Positions 59,769 to 64,000 of a stretch of DNA of 64,000 bases are shown in pieces. Each line of letters starts with the position of its first letter. Position 1 is the stretch's first letter. Source of the stretch: Cladophialophora immunda (lineage: Eukaryota; Ascomycota; Eurotiomycetes; Chaetothyriales; Herpotrichiellaceae). A program made the translations under genes and the position numbers. Under the pieces are notes generated by a model. That model was not told the origin of the DNA, ran no database searches, and was given only the letters and a program-made list of their open reading frames with translations. The stretch lies in assembly GCF_000835495.1 (NCBI RefSeq), contig NW_015622545.1, positions 1,178,001 through 1,242,000 on the forward strand, given 5' to 3'.

Positions 59769-62395
59769 ATGGGCCTCGTACACCCAATACACATCATCGC
59801 GACGATCAACGGGCGGCGCCGCTGCATAGCCTGCATTCAGATACCGAGAGCCGAACCCAGCTGGTCAACGCTTTGTGGTATGACGCTGTTCCTTTATATA
59901 TCCTGTAAAAAAAAAAAAGACAGCTGCTGACGCCGGACGGGGCAGTGGTTAGTAGAGTTCTGACCTTGCTTAAGAAGAATCCGAGATATGTCGCCCTCGA
60001 CTTGGCCTACGCAGAGAACATCTCCGACGAGGAATGGGAGCGGAATCCGGACGAGGAATACTGGGCTGCCGAAAAGGAGCGTCGGCCCCTTCCCACGCGT
60101 TGGCGTCATGTCCAAGAACGACTGCTGAACGAAAAGATACGCAAGCTCGAGAAGGAGTGCGTCGAGGCCCACACACCCCGGTTCCCATTCATCCAAACGT
60201 GTCTGTACTTGGGTGCCTCCACGACAAGCTGGGATTCTTCGTTCCTGCATCAGCTCTGCACGCGGCGGTGGAACGCGGCCCCCGACTGGGGCGGCAAGTA
60301 CATGTGGAAGCCCGGATGTACCATCATCGATATCACCGACCACTCCTACGCCATGATTCTGCCCGCTCAAAACTCGTGCGGGGGGAAAAAAGCGTTATAC
60401 CGCACCCTCAGGCTTCAGCCGCTGGACGGGCACCACTGGCTTAAGGCCTTAGACCTGACGAACAGAGGAGACCGCGACGGAGGTCGTGTGTATATCGAAG
60501 GGGAGTACGAGCCTGCCCCGGTGACGTCAATCGACGCGATCCACGAGGTGTGGCCCAAGTTTCCACCACCGCCGCCATCAGTCGATTCAGACAACGACGA
60601 CTCGGGCGTTGACACGGACGCAACCGACTACGACGACGTCGCCGAGACCAAGAAGAAGAATCGGCAGGTAGCAGAGGAAAAAGCATCTGCGTTGAAGAAG
60701 ACAGAGGCCCAGACAGAAGGATCGCCTGAAGTTCCTGAACCAGAGACAAAGCAACAGACTGCATCAACGTCAGGGAAGCGCCAGAGGGGTGCGGAGCCGA
60801 ACGAGGACGAGCAGCGCGTTTGGAACCTCATAGAGCACCTGCTGGTTTCCTATTCCCCACAGACTCTGGGCAACCTAAAGCGGCAGCACAAGAATTATCG
60901 GCCTCTCCTCAAGTGCTTCATGGACAAGCATCCAGAGCACTTCGCCCCCAAGCACCCGGGAGCCGTACCGCTGATCCTGGCCGCCTTCATATTCGCCAAA
61001 ACGGGCATCAAAGACCTTGACCTACACCAGTTCCGGGACTTATCCGGCAAGCAGGTGGTCGAGCTTGTGAAAGGCGCCCTCGCCCATAACGCAGCTGTGT
61101 ACAAAATAGCGCCCAAGGACCTCCGGGTACTCGACATCTCCTTTAACCGGCTGCTCGGGAAGGACGACATCGTCGCCATCGTCGCGGAAACGACGCTCGA
61201 TGAGCTCATCATCTGGCACAATCCGGGCCTGTCCCGGGAGGATGTCGCCCAGGCTTCAAAGGGCCGCATTGCCAAGGTCACAACCCGCGCTGGCTTTCTC
61301 ACGCCTCTGGAGACGTTTGCCGAGCAGGACAACCATACCCATCGTTCCCAAAAGAGCCTGCACCCGTACAAGCCCGCGCCGCCCATTGTATCGCCGTGGC
61401 CAGTCAGGATCCGCCAGGTAATGTGGATGATGCTCGGGACCACAGAGGTAGACCCTTTAGCTCCGCAACCAGATTTGGCCGGCCAGTTGTCGATCCCTGC
61501 GGGAAAGCTGAGCCTCGAGGCCGTCGACCTCGACACACTGGCCGTGATGCTACACCCTTGCTGCTACAGCACGATCGGTGGGATCCACGACTATGACGAC
61601 GGGAACAAAGCCCATGCCCAGGTTGTCGCGCTGCCGTACCACGACGCTGCCTGGGGGTCCCTCGCCGAGTTCTACACGTCGATCGCGCGCTTCGAGAGGT
61701 TCATGTCCGACAGATCCTTCATCGATCATGGGTACGACGGTATATCGGAGCGGTGGACGCTGGCCTTCGCACTGCTGATGGCCACGGGGAGCGAACAGTC
61801 CAAAAATATCGTGACCGGGCCCCTCCCGCCCGAGGCCTTCAGCCTCGCCACGCGGGAGCTGATGGGCGGTAAGATCACGGAAATGCACTCACTGCCCATG
61901 CGCGGGCCCTACCCTATCGTACACGGAGAGCACACGCTCGTGTTCCTGCGAGAGCCGGACCACGGTCGCCTACGGGTTGGCATGGCGACGCTTACCGAGG
62001 AGGGGGAGCTCATTGTGCTGGATCCCGAGGCCGTCGCCCTCGCGGCCGGCGACGAGAAGGCGGCGCTGGCGTGGCGCCGCGGCGTCGGCGCCCTGCCGCG
62101 GTGGACGGGCCCCATAGCAGACGAGGAAGAAGGAAAAAACCCTGTTGTCGTCGTAGAGAAGAGTCAGAACAGGAGCCAAAGAAGCATGAAGGCGCCGGAC
62201 TCGCTGTCATACCGCTACAACTGCGACACCATGCCGCTCGGAGTGGAGGCCCTCAAGAAGATGTTGGCCGCTACCGCGCAGCTGAAGGCGAACAAGAGGA
62301 AGATCCAGAGGAAGATCTGGGAGGTGAAGGAGGCGCGTGACAAGAAGAAGAAAGAGGAGGAAGAGCGCGAGATAATAACGAGAGGCTCGTGGTAA
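59769..62395 (+). CDS. Large hypothetical protein (852 aa) with LRR-like segment, one intron
   Basis: ATG at 59769 (MGLVHPIHIIATINGRRRCI); exon 1 ends 59877, intron 59878-59945 (68 bp, GTATGA...GGGCAG, with a poly-A run), exon 2 to 62395. Exon 2 alone has no ATG near its start, which is why the intron is needed; splicing keeps the frame. Residues ~38-235 form a charged globular region (LLKKNPRYVALDLAYAENIS, KYMWKPGCTIIDITDHSYAM). A Pro run (~245, PPPPPS) and acidic/Lys linker follow. At ~430-470 LRVLDISFNRLLGKDDIVAI, LDELIIWHNPGLS looks like two leucine-rich repeats. A globular C-terminal half follows, then a Lys/Glu coiled coil (~805-850). No RIP signs. Function unknown; same strand and 580 bp from the 623-aa gene. 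Confidence 0.75.
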
Positions 62396-63428
62396 ATGAA
62401 GCAATGGGTGTGTTCCTGCTCAGACGTGTGCAGCGAGCCTCTGACACAAGCCCCTGGCACGGGCCTCTGGCGCGGGCCTCTGGCGCGGGCCACTCGGGCT
62501 TGACAAACTCATCCATGGACCATAATCCAACCATATCAGGTCTTCAGGAACATGAGTTCGACATAGTCTCTTGATCAGCGATTATACCACCAGCCTTAGC
62601 ATTATTTTGCCACGAGAATAATTCGCTAAAACGAACGAACGCCTTGAGATATGGTGAATGCATGCAGACGGTGCGTGCATATACTCTGGTATATGAGTTC
62701 TGCGTGCGGCCAGGGCTGAAATCCCCAATATGCAGTGACAGGGAAATGAAATGGACGGAATTGGACGAAGGAGGGGGCGTGTGCGGCGAGGGACTGGGCG
62801 AAGGACGAATGGATGCTCGTCGACTGGGCCACCGACACGGAGCGCGTCGTCCTGTTGGAAAGGTCTGCCCAGTAAGATCCACCAACGTCGCGTCAGAGAT
62901 TCCCTTCTCCTTCGTAGATCATCCAGTCACGTCAGCTAATAAATGAGGAAGCCACGTTAACACCGCGAGTTGCTGAATAGACCAGTTTACCACCACCCAG
63001 GGTATGACGGTGCGGCTATGAGTGCGGTGAATTAGGAATGAGTGGCGGCCGCAAGTGCCTGCATCAGCTCGAGGCTCGACCGACCATGCCTGCAAGGGTG
63101 GGAATATATCTGTTGAAGAGGGGACTTGTCTCAAATTCCTCGCACCTGGCTATCGGTGTGGTATGTATGCGTCAATAGATCGATTTCTTTATCATTATCC
63201 GTTCCCCGTTCCCGTGGTCTCTCTCGTTTTTCGCCGGTTGAAACGTTGTCTCTATTCAGTTTCTGCGTCTTCCAAAACCTCGTTTTTCCGTCTTCCTGTC
63301 GCCGCGTTGCTGCGTGCCACGGGCATTTTTGTCCCGGCCGATTTCATTCGCTCCGCACTGCTGGACAGACCAGTACCGACAGTGCCATTAGCCAGCGAAC
63401 TACCCATCCATAGTCCATACCGATCGAA
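62396..63428. promoter_or_regulatory. Intergenic region; promoter of the gene at the right edge
   Basis: No gene seen. Three GCACGGGCCTCTGGCGCGGG-like 16-bp direct repeats at 62450-62495. 63180-63330 is pyrimidine-rich (TCTTTATCATTATCCGTTCC) and probably the core promoter of the next gene. Confidence 0.4.
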
Positions 63429-64000
63429 ATGGTGACCGAGCGAACGTCACTTCTGGGTCTGACGAAAGGCGACAGTAGCGACGACCGTTCTAACAACCAC
63501 GGCCGTGCCTCCAACAACCATACCGCCAACGGCCATACCACCAGCAAAGATGACACCAATGGGCAAGACACCACAAACAACAATGACAACATGGAACCCC
63601 CTACCGGCGATGTGGCTGCCGATACCTTACCTCGATACCATCTATACCGCCATCGCCTCGCCCTTGCCTGGAGCGCAATTTGCCTGGTGGTGCGTCTGAT
63701 GTGTGGAATGGACAAGCGTCTGGACAAGCACACCGTCCGAAAGCTTAGAGAAATCGTGTGGTATCTAACACTGGCCATCCTCAATGCTATGTTTCAGTCC
63801 TATTTTCTTCCATGGTTCAAGCTCAGCGTGCTCTTGAATTTTTTTATCTCTGTCGGCGTCTCGGAGTTCATCAACTCCATCGTCGAGCTCGGCATCGGCC
63901 GCCATGTCCGAGCGCTCGGGGCGGCCCTCACCACCCACATTGTCGAACACGTATTCGGCTGGATCGAAGAGAAGACAGTGGAGGCGCCAAGGCAGAAGTC
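63429..64000 (+). CDS. Membrane protein, 5' part (190 codons to window edge)
   Basis: The ATG at 63429 opens a frame that stays open to the edge: MVTERTSLLGLTKGDSSDDR, an Asn/Thr/His-rich hydrophilic stretch to residue ~75, then three hydrophobic segments: LALAWSAICLVVRLM (~82-96), VWYLTLAILNAMFQSYFLPW (~115-135) and LSVLLNFFISVGVSEFI (~138-155). After that come HVRALGAALTTHIVEHVFGW and charged residues. No signal peptide. The frame has no stops in 572 bp and normal GC. Family not recognised; the rest lies to the right. Confidence 0.65.
   Translation, partial: MVTERTSLLGLTKGDSSDDRSNNHGRASNNHTANGHTTSKDDTNGQDTTNNNDNMEPPTGDVAADTLPRYHLYRHRLALAWSAICLVVRLMCGMDKRLDKHTVRKLREIVWYLTLAILNAMFQSYFLPWFKLSVLLNFFISVGVSEFINSIVELGIGRHVRALGAALTTHIVEHVFGWIEEKTVEAPRQK

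Noticed and set aside
59945..62395. GTG as the start codon of the large frame
   Set aside because: Fungal nuclear genes rarely start at GTG, and an in-frame spliced first exon with an ATG exists at 59769.
1..64000. CRISPR arrays, rRNA, tRNA, telomere repeats, bacterial-type operons or ribosome-binding sites
   Set aside because: None seen; the sequence is eukaryotic, with introns and RIP-type decay. A tRNAscan or Infernal run would be needed to exclude degenerate tRNAs.

Overview
The window looks like a repeat-rich accessory or subtelomere-like stretch of a filamentous ascomycete (Pezizomycotina). The reasons are short GT-AG introns of about 55-70 bp (D-amino-acid oxidase, Myb-like and LRR-like genes), fungal-type gene families (F-box, cupin, EthD, PNP_UDP effector domain, amino-acid permease), and many transposon remnants. 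Stop codons in the remnants sit mostly where Gln, Trp or Arg is expected (TAG/TAA/TGA), and C-to-T/G-to-A changes separate repeat copies. That is the signature of repeat-induced point mutation (RIP). No rRNA, tRNA or CRISPR was seen. All readings were made by eye from translations, without database searches.

Layout. 0-3.2 kb: a pogo/Fot1-type transposase tail, a copia-type gag remnant, a 26-bp palindrome and unrecognised shreds. 3.2-10.7 kb: a long SNF2-type helicase pseudogene, then nested elements: a solo LTR (family C, 322 bp, TSD AGGGC), a hAT element (about 7305-10710), a 419-bp LTR (family A) and a 1.3-kb LTR element with an empty interior (family B). 12-13.4 kb: an intact F-box gene. 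13.6-18.6 kb: a block with inverted ends holding a RIP-degraded tandem array that once encoded a gag-like repeat protein, with a second solo LTR-A (TSD GTTAG). 19.2-22.5 kb: an inverted second copy of the hAT/unknown-gene/SNF2-3' block. 22.5-25.1 kb: shreds, including a P450 piece and another solo LTR-C.

25.4-32.2 kb is an amino-acid catabolism group: a peroxisomal D-amino-acid oxidase (broken near its 3' part), an intact cupin protein, an aldehyde dehydrogenase pseudogene and an amino-acid permease pseudogene joined tail to tail, then a small ORF. D-amino-acid uptake, deamination and aldehyde oxidation would fit together, but only the cupin and the small ORF are clearly intact. 32-44 kb is mostly repeats with gene debris: a TM/coiled-coil protein at 36.5-38.7 kb, a sugar-transporter fragment and a membrane-protein fragment.

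44-48 kb: an intact Myb-like gene, a PNP_UDP (fungal NLR effector) pseudogene and an EthD-domain gene remnant. 49.4-54.8 kb: copia gag and integrase pieces, a Zn(II)2Cys6 cluster, a shuffled multicopy gene family of unknown nature and a Ski3-like TPR fragment. 57.3-62.4 kb: two large intact, unrecognised genes (623 aa; 852 aa with one intron), free of RIP. The window ends inside a membrane-protein gene (63429 to the edge).
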